From assembly GCF_913055165.1 (NCBI RefSeq), contig NZ_CAJXJS010000041.1:1-34120 (forward strand): a stretch of DNA of 34,120 nt, written 5' to 3'. This stretch comes from an uncultured Devosia sp. GTDB lineage: Bacteria > Pseudomonadota > Alphaproteobacteria > Rhizobiales > Devosiaceae. The notes under the pieces were generated by a model. The model was not told the DNA's origin and did not search any database. It saw nothing but the letters and a program-made list of their open reading frames with translations. Positions 8,549 to 16,112 of this stretch are shown here, piece by piece. A program made the position numbers and the translations under genes. Positions within the stretch are counted from its first letter, which is position 1. Each line of letters opens with the position of its first letter.

Positions 8549-8576
8549 TTGCCAGCGTCAAAGGGAAGTCCTATCT
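8549..8576 (+). promoter_or_regulatory. Possible ispG promoter
   Basis: TTGCCA at 8549-8554 and CTATCT at 8571-8576 are 16 bases apart and lie 30 bases before the ispG ATG. The match to the housekeeping consensus is partial. Initiation here would give a short leader carrying the AGAGG ribosome site at 8594-8598. Confidence 0.3.
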
Positions 8577-8605
8577 CGGGGGCATTGGAACAAAGAGGTT
8601 TGCAC

Positions 8606-9847
8606 ATGGCGGGTCCCGCAGCGCGCAGGCAATCGGTGGGCGTCAATGTGGGCGGCGTCATGGTGGGCGGTGGCGCCCCCGTGGTGGTGCAGTCCATGAC
8701 CAATACCGACACCGCCGATATCGACGCGACCGTCCGCCAGGTCATGCAATTGGCCCGCGCCGGCTCGGAAATCGTGCGCATCACCGTCGACCGCGACGAG
8801 AGCGCCGCCGCCGTGCCGATCATCCGCGACCGCCTCGCCTTCATGGGTTATGACGTACCGCTGGTGGGCGATTTCCACTATATCGGCCACAAGCTTCTTA
8901 CGGACCATCCGGCCTGTGCCGAGGCGCTGGCGAAGTACCGCATCAATCCGGGCAATGTCGGCTTCAAGGCCAAGCGCGATACCCAGTTCGCGACGCTGAT
9001 CGAGATTGCCAACACATACGACAAGCCTGTGCGCATCGGGGTCAATTGGGGCTCGCTGGACGAAGAGCTTCTTACCAAGCTCATGGATGAGAACGCGGCT
9101 TCGGATGCGCCGATCTCGGCCGCTGCCGTGCAGCGCGAGGCGATCATCCAGTCCGCGCTCCTCTCGGCCGCCCGAGCCGAGGAACTCGGCATGGCGCGCA
9201 ACAAGATCCTGCTCTCGACCAAGGTCTCCGACGTCCAGCACCTGATCGCTGTTTATCAGGACCTTGCCGCCCGTTGCGATTATGCGCTGCATCTGGGGCT
9301 CACCGAGGCCGGCATGGGGTCCAAGGGCATCGTCGCCTCCTCGGCGGCGCTGGGCATATTGCTGCAGCAGGGGATTGGCGACACGATACGCATTTCCCTG
9401 ACCCCCGAGCCGGGTGGCGACCGCACGACGGAGGTCAAGGTTGCGCAGGAATTGCTGCAGACCATGGGCTTCCGCCAGTTCCTGCCGGTGGTGGCGGCGT
9501 GCCCGGGTTGCGGGCGCACCACCTCGACGACCTTCCAGACGCTGGCCAAGGAGATCCAGGACCATCTCAACACCTCCATGCCCGAATGGCGCGAGCGCTA
9601 TCCGGGCGTCGAGACGCTGTCGGTGGCGGTGATGGGCTGCATCGTCAATGGGCCGGGGGAAAGCAAGCATGCCAATATCGGCATTTCCTTGCCCGGCACT
9701 GGGGAAACGCCCGCGGCGCCGGTCTTTGTCGATGGCGAAAAGGTCGCCACCCTGCGCGGCGCCGATGTGGCCGACCAGTTCAAGGCGATGGTGGCCGATT
9801 ATATCGAGCGCAAGTTCGGCAATGGAAAGCAGGATGCCGCCGAATAG
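8606..9847 (+). CDS. ispG: 4-hydroxy-3-methylbut-2-enyl diphosphate synthase (IspG/GcpE)
   Basis: 413 residues from ATG 8606, which has AGAGG 7 bases upstream; an upstream TTG at 8549 in the same frame would start inside the promoter-like region. IspG carries out the penultimate step of the MEP isoprenoid pathway, a [4Fe-4S]-dependent reductive conversion of MEcPP to HMBPP. The barrel domain shows [18 protein letters not shown] and RINPGNVG. The iron-sulfur ligands are Cys299 and Cys302 (ACPGCGRT), Cys345 ([10 protein letters not shown]) and Glu352. All are present, so the enzyme looks intact. It works in the same pathway as ispA at 13134-14036, but in a separate transcription unit. Confidence 0.95.
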   Translation: MAGPAARRQSVGVNVGGVMVGGGAPVVVQSMTNTDTADIDATVRQVMQLARAGSEIVRITVDRDESAAAVPIIRDRLAFMGYDVPLVGDFHYIGHKLLTDHPACAEALAKYRINPGNVGFKAKRDTQFATLIEIANTYDKPVRIGVNWGSLDEELLTKLMDENAASDAPISAAAVQREAIIQSALLSAARAEELGMARNKILLSTKVSDVQHLIAVYQDLAARCDYALHLGLTEAGMGSKGIVASSAALGILLQQGIGDTIRISLTPEPGGDRTTEVKVAQELLQTMGFRQFLPVVAACPGCGRTTSTTFQTLAKEIQDHLNTSMPEWRERYPGVETLSVAVMGCIVNGPGESKHANIGISLPGTGETPAAPVFVDGEKVATLRGADVADQFKAMVADYIERKFGNGKQDAAE

Positions 9848-9939
9848 CGGCACTATGCCAGGTTAAGTCGGAACTCTCCTCCGATTGCGGGATTGGGCCT
9901 TGCAAGGGGCGAAACAACAAAACCCGCTAGGAGGAACTC

Positions 9940-10773
9940 ATGCAATTGAGCAAAACCCTTTGTGCCGCACTTGGCTTCAGCCTGGTCGGAATGGCCGCGG
10001 CACAGGCCGCCCAATCCACCGCGTCGCTCAATGTGCGCTCGGGGCCCAGCACCAGTTATCGCGTCGTGGACGTGCTTTATCAAGGCGAGACCGTCGATGT
10101 GGAGACCTGCCAGTCGGGCTGGTGCCGTATCAACCACAATGGCCCGGATGGTTGGGTCTCGGCCCGCTATCTGACCGATCGTGGTGACGGGGGCGGGCAG
10201 CAGGATTCGGGCTCGGGTGCCTCCGTCTCGGGTAATGCGCGCGCCACAGCGGCTCTGAATGTGCGCTCGGGTCCGGGCACCGGCTATCGTGCCATCGACG
10301 TGCTTGATCGCGGGGAACGCGTGCAGGTCGAGCGTTGCCAGTCGGGCTGGTGCCGCATCAATCACAATGGACCTGATGGCTGGGTTTCGGCCCGCTATCT
10401 CAGCAATGCTGGCGGAGGTGGCCAGCAGAGTGCGGAACCTGACGTCAGCTTCAGCTTCAACGTGCCGGGCTTCTCGTTCTCCGTTGGCAATGGCGGCGAT
10501 TTCCAGCCGCGTCCGGGCCGGCCCAGCGGTGAAGTCTGCTTCTATGAAGATTACAATTACCGCGGTGCCAGCTTCTGTGCCCAGCCGGGCGATCGCGATG
10601 CCAGCCTGGGCAGCTTCAATGATCGTATCTCGTCCATCCGGGTGCGCGGCGATGCCCAGGTACAGGTGTGCGAAGACTTCAATTTCAATGGCCGGTGTGC
10701 CGTATTGGATCGCAACCGCCCCAGCCTGCAGGGACGGAACAATGACATCATTTCGTCCTATCGCGTGCGCTGA
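9940..10773 (+). CDS. Secreted protein with two SH3 domains and a beta/gamma-crystallin domain
   Basis: 277 residues with a strong AGGAGG ribosome site just upstream. A signal peptide ends near AQA at 21-23. Two bacterial SH3 domains follow (about 29-79 and 105-155); they are near-identical, each with LNVRSGP and CQSGWCRINHNGPDGWVSAR, quoted here as LNVRSGP and CQSGWCRINHNGPDGW. Linkers are rich in Gly, Gln and Ser. The last part (about 198-277) reads as two Greek-key units with paired cysteines (C200/C213 and C244/C253), each ending in the calcium-clamp-like motif NDRISS (227-232) or NDIISS (268-273). A periplasmic or exported cell-wall-binding role is likely from the SH3 domains; no enzyme domain is seen. 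The combination is uncommon, and the job is unknown. Confidence 0.82.
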   Translation: MQLSKTLCAALGFSLVGMAAAQAAQSTASLNVRSGPSTSYRVVDVLYQGETVDVETCQSGWCRINHNGPDGWVSARYLTDRGDGGGQQDSGSGASVSGNARATAALNVRSGPGTGYRAIDVLDRGERVQVERCQSGWCRINHNGPDGWVSARYLSNAGGGGQQSAEPDVSFSFNVPGFSFSVGNGGDFQPRPGRPSGEVCFYEDYNYRGASFCAQPGDRDASLGSFNDRISSIRVRGDAQVQVCEDFNFNGRCAVLDRNRPSLQGRNNDIISSYRVR

Positions 10774-10795
10774 TAGCGATATCTGGTGAAAGTCT

Positions 10796-10824
10796 GGCCA
10801 GCCGGTCCGCCGGCTGGCTTTCTT
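10796..10824 (+). terminator. Intrinsic terminator after the SH3/crystallin gene
   Basis: GCCAGCCGG at 10797-10805 pairs perfectly with CCGGCTGGC at 10810-10818 around a TCCG loop, followed by TTTCTT. It lies 23 bases after the plus-strand stop and also separates it from the convergent efflux gene. Confidence 0.8.
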
Positions 10825-10830
10825 ATGCGC

Positions 10831-11262
10831 TCAGGCCTTCTGCCTGTCCCATTCGGGCAGCGGAAACAGCCGGTCATAGGCCCAGTTGAAGACCAGCGCA
10901 TAGCCCATGTAGAAGAGGGCGAAGGCCAGATCCATGACCAGCGCTTCCCAGAGGCTGATGCCGAGATAAAGCGCGATCAGCGGCATCAGCATGAGCAGGA
11001 GCCCGATCTCGAACAGCACGGCATGGACAATGCGCGCGACAAGAGTTTTCTCCGTCGACCGCCCGAGGGCCTTGAGGGCATGGTCGAAGCCGAGATTGTA
11101 GATGTAGTTCCACGCCATGGCGATGGTCGCGCTGCCGATGACGATGACGGCGCTGTCTCCGGCATGCAGCTGAAACACGAAGGCGCCCAGAGGCGTCGCC
11201 AGCAAGATGCCGATGATCTCGAAGGAAATGGCGTGGCGGATGCGGTCGGCTGCGCTGCGCAT
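10831..11262 (-). CDS. PACE-family multidrug efflux transporter
   Basis: 143 residues from ATG 11262, which has AGGGGACTTCC just upstream; longer readings of the frame add unlikely residues. The protein is two tandem bacterial transmembrane pairs (PF05232), giving four helices. The first repeat contains ISFEIIGILLATPLGAF with the membrane-embedded acidic residue at Glu15, which matches the functionally essential Glu of AceI in position. The second repeat contains VLFEIGLLLMLMPLIALYLG, with a matching FE. Family members are proton-driven exporters of chlorhexidine, acriflavine or short diamines. The natural substrate here is not known. It is convergent with the SH3 gene and is followed on the other side by a separate minus-strand operon. 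Confidence 0.9.
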   Translation of the reverse strand: MRSAADRIRHAISFEIIGILLATPLGAFVFQLHAGDSAVIVIGSATIAMAWNYIYNLGFDHALKALGRSTEKTLVARIVHAVLFEIGLLLMLMPLIALYLGISLWEALVMDLAFALFYMGYALVFNWAYDRLFPLPEWDRQKA

Positions 11263-11382
11263 GGAAGTCCCCTTTGGGCTCCGGGCCGTCCCGCACGCTG
11301 ATCCCGGTTGTCGGGGGAGGTCGTCCTCACAGGTCGGCATATAGACCCGGTCCGCCCCCTCCGGCAAGCGTTGGCAGGCAGG

Positions 11383-12039
11383 TCAGATGGTCCGGGGATG
11401 CAAGGCAAAGACCGCGGCATGCACAGGACTTTTGCCGCCCATGTCCTCGACATCATATTCGGCCAGAAGGTCGAGGCGGTCGAGTGGTAGGGATCGCCGG
11501 AACGGATCGCCGATCAGAACGTGTGTTCCTGCGCTTGCGGCCTGCATCAGGATCGGCAAGGTCTCGGCCACGACGGCCTCATCGTAGAACACATCGCCGG
11601 CCAGGATGATATCGGCCTCTGGCAGGCCTGGTTGGTCCCACAAATCGAGCGCAACGCCGTTGGCCTGAGCGTTGAGGCGGGCAGCAACCGGCGCGATGGG
11701 ATCGGCGTCCACGGCCCAGACCCTGGCGGCGCCGGCCCTGGCCGCAGCAATGCCGACCAGGCCCGAACCGGTTCCGAAATCCAGCACCGTCCTGCCTGCC
11801 AGCAATTGGGGATGATCACGCAAGTACAGGGCCAGCGCCGCGCCCCCACCCCAAGCATAGGCCCAATAGGGGGCCTCATCGTCCAGCCCCTCACTGGCCA
11901 GCCAGCCGACAAGGCCGCTTTGCGGGGTCGGCGTATGGATGGCAATATCGGGACGAAAAGGCAGGGCGCGCAGGGGCATGCGGCCGCTGATGAAGTCGTG
12001 GGCGCGCTGGTTCAGCCCGGCAATTGGCACGCATCCACC
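11383..12039 (-). CDS. Class I SAM methyltransferase (EtfB lysine methyltransferase-like)
   Basis: 218 residues from ATG 12039; another in-frame start at 12054 and a GTG at 12030 behind GGTGGA are possible. The N-terminal HDFISGRMPLRALPFRPDI and PYWAYAWGGGAALALYL (seen as HDFISG and PYWAYAWGGG) resemble the lysine methyltransferases that modify the beta subunit of electron transfer flavoprotein, or ribosomal L11 methyltransferase relatives. The SAM site is VLDFGTGSGLVGIAAA, then a VDAD acidic end of strand 2, and later AGDVFYD. It is the last gene of the ispA operon, and its 5' end overlaps the deacylase gene by 28 bases or more, suggesting translational coupling. The protein target is inferred from family resemblance only. 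Confidence 0.8.
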   Translation of the reverse strand, partial: GGCVPIAGLNQRAHDFISGRMPLRALPFRPDIAIHTPTPQSGLVGWLASEGLDDEAPYWAYAWGGGAALALYLRDHPQLLAGRTVLDFGTGSGLVGIAAARAGAARVWAVDADPIAPVAARLNAQANGVALDLWDQPGLPEADIILAGDVFYDEAVVAETLPILMQAASAGTHVLIGDPFRRSLPLDRLDLLAEYDVEDMGGKSPVHAAVFALHPRTI

Positions 12040-12479
12040 CATTTGCCGCCGCACAGTTCGGCCAGGCGATCGACGCTCAGTTTCACGGATGAGTGGGTAT
12101 CGCCGGCTGCCGGGATCACCAGGTCATAAATTTTGAGCGAGGTGTCGAGAAAGATCGGCAGCGGGGCGGGCAGGCCGAAGGGGCAGACCCCGCCAACCTG
12201 GTGGCTGGTCAGGCGCAACACGTCCTCGGCGCCCAGCATGCGGGGCCGTCCGCCAAAGGCGGTCTTGGATTTCTGGTTGTCCAGTCGCGCATCGCCGCGG
12301 GTCACCAGCAGAAATTCGTCGCCATTGACCTTGATGCAAAGTGTCTTGGCGATCTGCCCAGGCTCCACCCCATGCACCTGGGCGGCCAATTGCACCGTGG
12401 CGGTGGACTCGCCGGTGACAATGACGGAGAGGTCAGGCGCACGCGCGGCAAGGTCAGAACGGACGGTGTCGAGGCTCAT
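12012..12479 (-). CDS. YbaK/ProX-type aminoacyl-tRNA deacylase
   Basis: 155 residues from ATG 12479 (a TTG precedes it; GAGAAAG lies upstream). The YbaK/ProRS-INS fold is indicated by AKTLCIKVNGDEFLLV with the conserved Lys, GGVCPFGLP, and the closing PAAGDTHSSVKLS, quoted as GGVCPFGL and AGDTHSSVKL. Family members hydrolyse mischarged tRNAs (for example Cys-tRNA(Pro) or Ala-tRNA(Pro)) in trans, a quality-control step of translation. Which substrate this one takes cannot be read from the sequence. It starts 9 bases after the MOSC stop and overlaps the following methyltransferase, so it sits inside the four-gene operon. Confidence 0.85.
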   Translation of the reverse strand: MSLDTVRSDLAARAPDLSVIVTGESTATVQLAAQVHGVEPGQIAKTLCIKVNGDEFLLVTRGDARLDNQKSKTAFGGRPRMLGAEDVLRLTSHQVGGVCPFGLPAPLPIFLDTSLKIYDLVIPAAGDTHSSVKLSVDRLAELCGGKWVDACQLPG

Positions 12480-12488
12480 CAATCTTTC

Positions 12489-13130
12489 TCAGAACAGCTT
12501 GGCCAGTTTCTCTTCGAACTCGGCGCGCATCTTGTAGTGCACCGGGGTCTTGAGCACACGTTGCATCAGTTCGGGCTCGATATCGCGCACGCCTTCAAGC
12601 GCCAGCAATTGGCTGACGGTGATCCGGTCGCCGGCAAAGGGTACGTGGATGACCGGCTCGCCCGGCTTCACCCGGCCCGCTTCGATCACCCGGCAATAGG
12701 CACCGGGGCGCCCGGCCCTGAAGAATTGCTTGACCCAGGCGGGGCTGCCCATGCGCGCCGCAAACACGCTGCAGGGGGTGCGGTGAGACGTCACCTCCAG
12801 CACCACATCGTCGATTTCGAAACGGTCGCCAACGCAGACGCTGCGCCCTCCGACCCCGCCAATGGTCAGGTTCTCGCCAAAAGTGCCGGGGGCGATGTCG
12901 CGCTCCAGCGTCCTGCTCCACCAGGCGTAGTCGTCTGCGAAATAGAGATAGACCGCCTGGTCGACGCCACCGTGATGCTTGCGGTCGATGATCGCGTCGC
13001 CCTCAAGGCCCTGCTTGCCGATCTCCACCTCGAGATCATCCGGCACTGGTTCCTTGTAGATGCCGGTCATGGAGGATTTGGCCGGAATGGGTCGGGGCGT
13101 GCCGATATTGACGCTTTGCAAGATGGCCAT
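12489..13130 (-). CDS. MOSC-domain protein (YiiM-like)
   Basis: 213 residues, close to E. coli YiiM in length and layout. The MOSC core is visible: an N-terminal GKQGLEGDAIIDRKHHGG, the GENL motif at 85-88, and conserved Cys120 in SHRTPCSVF, which binds the molybdenum cofactor in relatives. After it come residues GRPGAYCRVIEAG and a C-terminal helical 3-alpha region. YiiM-type proteins reduce N-hydroxylated base analogues such as 6-N-hydroxylaminopurine, a detoxification role. It starts 3 bases after the ispA stop and ends 9 bases before the deacylase start, so it is tightly operonic, although the products have no obvious shared pathway. Confidence 0.88.
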   Translation of the reverse strand: MAILQSVNIGTPRPIPAKSSMTGIYKEPVPDDLEVEIGKQGLEGDAIIDRKHHGGVDQAVYLYFADDYAWWSRTLERDIAPGTFGENLTIGGVGGRSVCVGDRFEIDDVVLEVTSHRTPCSVFAARMGSPAWVKQFFRAGRPGAYCRVIEAGRVKPGEPVIHVPFAGDRITVSQLLALEGVRDIEPELMQRVLKTPVHYKMRAEFEEKLAKLF

Positions 13131-13133
13131 GGC

Positions 13134-14036
13134 CTAGTTCTCCCGGCTGGCGAAGAAGCGGGCGGTGGCGCGCAGGCCATCCGCCCGGGGCCCAAACGTG
13201 CGAAGGGCGGAAATGGCTTCATGGACGGTCTTGTCAAGCATGGCGCGGGCACCCTCGAGACCGAGCCGCGCCACGATGGTCTGCTTGCCAAGGCCGGCGT
13301 CCTTGCCGGTCGCCTTGCCCATGGCCTGGGGGGTTGCGGTCACGTCGAGAATGTCGTCGGCCAGCTGGAAGGCGCGCCCGGCGGCCTCGGCATAGGCGGT
13401 CAGGGCGGAGAGGGCCCGTGCATCCGCGCCGCCCAATATGGCGCCCATGCGCACCGAGGCGCGGATCAGGGCGCCGGTTTTCATGGCCTGCATGATGGCG
13501 ATGTCATCTTCGGAAAAGCCGCCCTGCTCGCCCTCGATGTCGCGCATCTGTCCGCCGACCATGCCGCCGACGCCGCTGCCGGCGGCCAGTTCAGCCACCA
13601 GCCGGATGCGCACCTCGGCATCGGGATGGCATTGGGGGTCGGCCAGCACGGCAAAGGCATGGGTCAGCAAGGCGTCGCCGGCCAAGATGGCCGTGGCGTC
13701 GTCATAGGCCTTGTGCACGGTGGGGCGCCCGCGCCGCAGGTCATCATCATCCATGGCGGGCAGATCGTCATGGATGAGCGAGTAGCAATGCACCATTTCC
13801 ACCGCCAGCCCGGCGGGCAGGGCGGCTTCGCGAGGCATTGAAAAGATGGCGGCGGCCTGGCGCACCAGCAAGGGCCGCAGGCGCTTGCCCCCCTCCAGGC
13901 TCCCGTGGCGCATGGCGGCCACCACCCGATCGGCGGCCGGGCCGGGGCCGGAAAGCCGCGCGCCGGAGAGATAGTCTGAGAGCCCGGCCTCTATGGCGCG
14001 GGCGCAATCGGCGCTGTCGGCAGAAAAGTCGTACAT
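13134..14036 (-). CDS. ispA: Polyprenyl (farnesyl/geranylgeranyl) diphosphate synthase
   Basis: 300 residues from ATG 14036; the frame is open far upstream through repeat-like DNA, which I exclude. It condenses IPP with allylic diphosphates to supply precursors for undecaprenyl phosphate, quinones and carotenoids. The first Asp-rich motif DDLPAMD at 90-96 sits in MVHCYSLIHDDLPAMDDDD, which is nearly the E. coli IspA sequence and has the two-residue insert of bacterial short-chain synthases. The second is DDILD at 227-231, followed by KATGKDAGLGK. Conserved GGKRLRP at 49-55 binds IPP. Product length (C15 or C20) cannot be decided by eye. No clear ribosome site precedes the ATG. It is the first gene of a four-gene minus-strand operon. 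Confidence 0.92.
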   Translation of the reverse strand: MYDFSADSADCARAIEAGLSDYLSGARLSGPGPAADRVVAAMRHGSLEGGKRLRPLLVRQAAAIFSMPREAALPAGLAVEMVHCYSLIHDDLPAMDDDDLRRGRPTVHKAYDDATAILAGDALLTHAFAVLADPQCHPDAEVRIRLVAELAAGSGVGGMVGGQMRDIEGEQGGFSEDDIAIMQAMKTGALIRASVRMGAILGGADARALSALTAYAEAAGRAFQLADDILDVTATPQAMGKATGKDAGLGKQTIVARLGLEGARAMLDKTVHEAISALRTFGPRADGLRATARFFASREN

Positions 14037-14091
14037 GGCGATGTTGCTAGCGTTTTGGATGAGGGGCGGCAAGACGTTCCTGCAAGGTCGG

Positions 14092-14246
14092 CACCCCACC
14101 CTCATTGCCTCCCCATCCAGGGGAGGGATGCACAAGCCCGACGCTCGGAGTTCATCGTCTCCCTCCCCTTGTGGGCTTCGATCCGTCCCGGAGGTCAAAT
14201 CTCTCCCGAGGAGAGATTTGAGGGGAGGTGGATCAAGGGTGAGGGT
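14092..14246. repeat. Mosaic palindromic intergenic repeat
   Basis: Between the divergent ispA and mtgA genes lies a stretch of nested inverted repeats. CAAATCTCTCC at 14196-14206 pairs perfectly with GGAGAGATTTG at 14210-14220 around a 3-base loop. ACCCTCA at 14098-14104 matches TGAGGGT at 14240-14246, and CCTCCCC at 14108-14114 matches GGGGAGG at 14222-14228. A further local hairpin, CTCCCC/GGGGAG, lies near 14109-14125. This composition (CTCCC, GGGGAG, GGTGAGGG) is typical of multi-copy palindromic elements found between genes in this order. Only one copy is in the window, so copy number is not shown. Confidence 0.6.
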
Positions 14247-14282
14247 ATTGGCCTGCAGCGGGGATATCGGTACACAGCCAGC

Positions 14283-14993
14283 ATGCCTCGGCGCAAGAAA
14301 ACTCTCTGGCACTATCTCCGCATTCCGCTCGGCATCCTTGCCATGCTGGTCGCCGTCCCCCTGGTGCTGACGCCGCTTTATCTGGTGGTCCAGCCTGTGT
14401 CGGTGCCCATGCTCACCCGCATGCTCACCGGCCAGAGTGTCACGCGGGAATGGCGCGATATCGACGATATTTCCGATCGGTTGAAGGCGTCGGTGATCCT
14501 CTCCGAGGATGGGCAGTTTTGCCGCCATTGGGGCATTGATGTCGCGGCCCTGCGCGCCGAGGTCGAAAACTATCTGGCAGGCGAAGAGGCACGCGGCGCT
14601 TCGACATTGACCATGCAGGTGGCGCGCAATCTCTTCCTGTGGAACGGTCAAAGTGTCATCCGCAAGGCGCTCGAAGTGCCCCTGGCGGCCTATGTCGACC
14701 TGGTGCTGCCCAAGCGCCGGATCATGGAAATCTATCTCAACATCGCCGAATGGGGACCGGAGGGCGAATTCGGGGTGGCGGCCGGCGCGCAACGGGCGTT
14801 TGGCCGCGAACCGCAGAACCTCGATTGGCGGACGGCGAGCCTGCTCGCGGTGACCCTACCCAATCCGATTGTCCGCAACCCCGCCCGCCCGAGCGCGGGC
14901 CTGGTGCGCGTGGCCGGGATCGTCGAAAACCGGGCCCGCCAATATGGTGAACGCGCGGCCTGCGTCGGACAGAATGGACGGCTGGCGCTTTAA
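14283..14993 (+). CDS. mtgA: Monofunctional biosynthetic peptidoglycan transglycosylase
   Basis: 236 residues from ATG 14283, close to E. coli MtgA (242); the frame extends upstream only through the repeat region. One N-terminal membrane helix (about 14-36) anchors a periplasmic glycosyltransferase-51 domain that polymerises lipid II into glycan strands. Motifs in order: VILSEDGQFCRHWGID with catalytic Glu75, GASTLTMQVARNLFL at about 105-119 and KRRIMEIYLNIAEWG with the second acidic residue Glu149. No transpeptidase domain follows, hence the monofunctional assignment. It is divergent from ispA, which supplies the lipid precursor pathway, with the mosaic repeat between them. Confidence 0.95.
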   Translation: MPRRKKTLWHYLRIPLGILAMLVAVPLVLTPLYLVVQPVSVPMLTRMLTGQSVTREWRDIDDISDRLKASVILSEDGQFCRHWGIDVAALRAEVENYLAGEEARGASTLTMQVARNLFLWNGQSVIRKALEVPLAAYVDLVLPKRRIMEIYLNIAEWGPEGEFGVAAGAQRAFGREPQNLDWRTASLLAVTLPNPIVRNPARPSAGLVRVAGIVENRARQYGERAACVGQNGRLAL

Positions 14994-14999
14994 CGATTC

Positions 15000-15051
15000 T
15001 TGACGCCTGGTGGGGCTGATCGTATATACTCTTTTGTATTGGAGTATATAC
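15000..15051 (+). promoter_or_regulatory. vapBC promoter with overlapping operator
   Basis: TTGACG at 15000-15005 and TATATA at 15023-15028 are exactly 17 bases apart. A perfect 10-bp inverted repeat, GTATATACTC at 15022-15031 and GAGTATATAC at 15042-15051, separated by 10 bases, covers the -10 element, the expected start of transcription and the GGAG ribosome site at 15041-15044, and abuts the vapB ATG at 15052. This is the arrangement expected for autorepression by a VapB-VapC complex. Confidence 0.8.
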
Positions 15052-15291
15052 ATGTCCTTTTATGTGCGCGATGAAACGACCGATGCTGCGGTGCGAAAGC
15101 TGGCACGCATGACGGGGCTAAGTCTAACCGACACGATCCGCCGTGCAGTTGAGGCCGAATTGGAGCGGCAGCGCAAGGTGGTTCCACTTGCCGAGCGGCT
15201 CAAGCCTTTGGTTGCGCGCTACCAAGCCTATCCCCCGTCTGGCGAAGAGGCGGATAAGGCCTTCTTCGACGCCCTGTCCGGAGAGGAGTAG
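15052..15291 (+). CDS. vapB: VapB-type antitoxin (PSK transcription factor family)
   Basis: 79 residues from ATG 15052, chosen over upstream codons because GGAG sits 7 bases before it. The N-terminal half (YVRDETTDAAVRKLARMTG, then LSLTDTIRRAVEAELER) fits the PF07704 ribbon-helix-helix-like antitoxins related to VapB proteins of rhizobia and mycobacteria. The C-terminal tail with PLAERLKPLV and the acidic end would wrap the toxin. It neutralises VapC and, with it, represses the operon through the inverted repeat just upstream. Its TAG stop overlaps the vapC GTG by one base. Confidence 0.88.
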   Translation: MSFYVRDETTDAAVRKLARMTGLSLTDTIRRAVEAELERQRKVVPLAERLKPLVARYQAYPPSGEEADKAFFDALSGEE

Positions 15292-15686
15292 TGTTCGTCG
15301 ACGCATCTGCGGCCATTTCCATTTTGAGTGGAGAAGAAGACAGTGCAGCTCTTACTGCCAAGCTCGAGCGAGCGGACAAGGCGTTGATGTCACCTATTGC
15401 CGTCTATGAAACGGTCGCAGGCCTGGCGCGGAAACGCGCGTGTTCAGTGGGCGAGGCGCAGGACCTGGTTGACCAATTCCTTGCCGAGATCGGTGCCGAA
15501 ATCGTCAGCATTTCCGAAGGCATAGGACGCGCCGCAATGGTCGCCTTCGAGCGTTTCGGAAAGGGACGCCACAAGGCCGACCTCAATATGGGGGACTGTT
15601 TCGCCTATGCCTGCGCGCGCGTGCATGGCGTCCCGTTGTTGTTCAAAGGCAATGACTTCATCCACACCGATATTGTGGCGGCGTAG
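15291..15686 (+). CDS. vapC: VapC-type PIN-domain toxin (ribonuclease)
   Basis: 131 residues starting with GTG 15291, which shares a G with the vapB stop; GAGAGGAG ahead of it serves as ribosome site. PIN-domain acidic residues are in place: Asp4 (MFVDASA), Glu40 (VYETVAGL), Asp97/Asp102 (KADLNMGDCFAYA) and Asp122 (KGNDFIHTDI). These coordinate Mg or Mn and cut RNA; known VapC proteins cut tRNAs or rRNA. The protein appears intact and is tightly coupled to its antitoxin. It sits between mtgA and rpmF, an ordinary chromosomal site, so the pair is probably a passenger module. Confidence 0.92.
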   Translation: MFVDASAAISILSGEEDSAALTAKLERADKALMSPIAVYETVAGLARKRACSVGEAQDLVDQFLAEIGAEIVSISEGIGRAAMVAFERFGKGRHKADLNMGDCFAYACARVHGVPLLFKGNDFIHTDIVAA

Positions 15687-15807
15687 GTGGATCAAAAGGT
15701 ACTAGCCAAGCCGCGCTTTCTCCTCTATAGACCCCACCAATCCTGACAGAGAGACCTCTCTGGGCCGCTTTCGGCGGCACAATGAATTTGAATTCGGAGT
15801 ACCGACC

Positions 15808-15987
15808 ATGGCAGTGCCAAAACGCAAGACCTCGCCGATGAAGCGCGGTTTCCGTCGCTCGGCCGACGCGATTGCCAACCCGACCTATGTCGAAGACAAG
15901 GATTCGGGCGAGCTGCGCCGTCCGCACCACGTGGATCTCAAGACCGGCATGTATCGCGGTCGCCAGATTCTCGCGGCAAAGAAGTAA
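15808..15987 (+). CDS. rpmF: 50S ribosomal protein L32
   Basis: 59 residues, the normal length. The opening [18 protein letters not shown] and the segment [19 protein letters not shown] are the L32 signature; the zinc cysteines of some L32 types are absent, as usual in this group. GGAG lies about 8 bases before the ATG. The 120-base leader contains two short hairpins, AGAGAG/CTCTCT near 15748-15761 and GCCG/CGGC near 15766-15777, of unknown significance. It is followed by a strong terminator and then fumC. Confidence 0.97.
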   Translation: MAVPKRKTSPMKRGFRRSADAIANPTYVEDKDSGELRRPHHVDLKTGMYRGRQILAAKK

Positions 15988-16031
15988 GCCGAAAGGCGAG
16001 CGGGCGCTGATGCGCTTTTTCTGATATCTCG

Positions 16032-16069
16032 ACGGCCGGCCCCCAAAAAGGGTCGGCCGTTTTGTTTTT
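16032..16069 (+). terminator. Intrinsic terminator after rpmF
   Basis: ACGGCCGGCCC at 16032-16042 pairs with GGGTCGGCCGT at 16050-16060 (one G-T wobble) across a CCAAAAA loop, followed by TTTGTTTTT. It lies between rpmF and fumC. Confidence 0.88.
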
Positions 16070-16112
16070 CCCGCCGCCGCCAGAAGCGGCCAAACCGGAG
16101 CTGAGGGCAATC

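Noticed and set aside
8549..8605. TTG start adding 19 residues to IspG
   Set aside because: ATG 8606 has a proper ribosome site, and the added residues overlap promoter-like sequence.
12093..13841. 582-codon open frame on the plus strand
   Set aside because: It runs antisense to the well-supported deacylase, MOSC and ispA genes; its His-, Gly- and Ala-rich translation has no family features. Long antisense frames are expected at this GC content.
14037..14792. N-terminal extension of IspA to 552 residues
   Set aside because: The extra residues come from the intergenic repeat and the antisense of mtgA; IspA family length is about 300 residues, beginning at ATG 14036.
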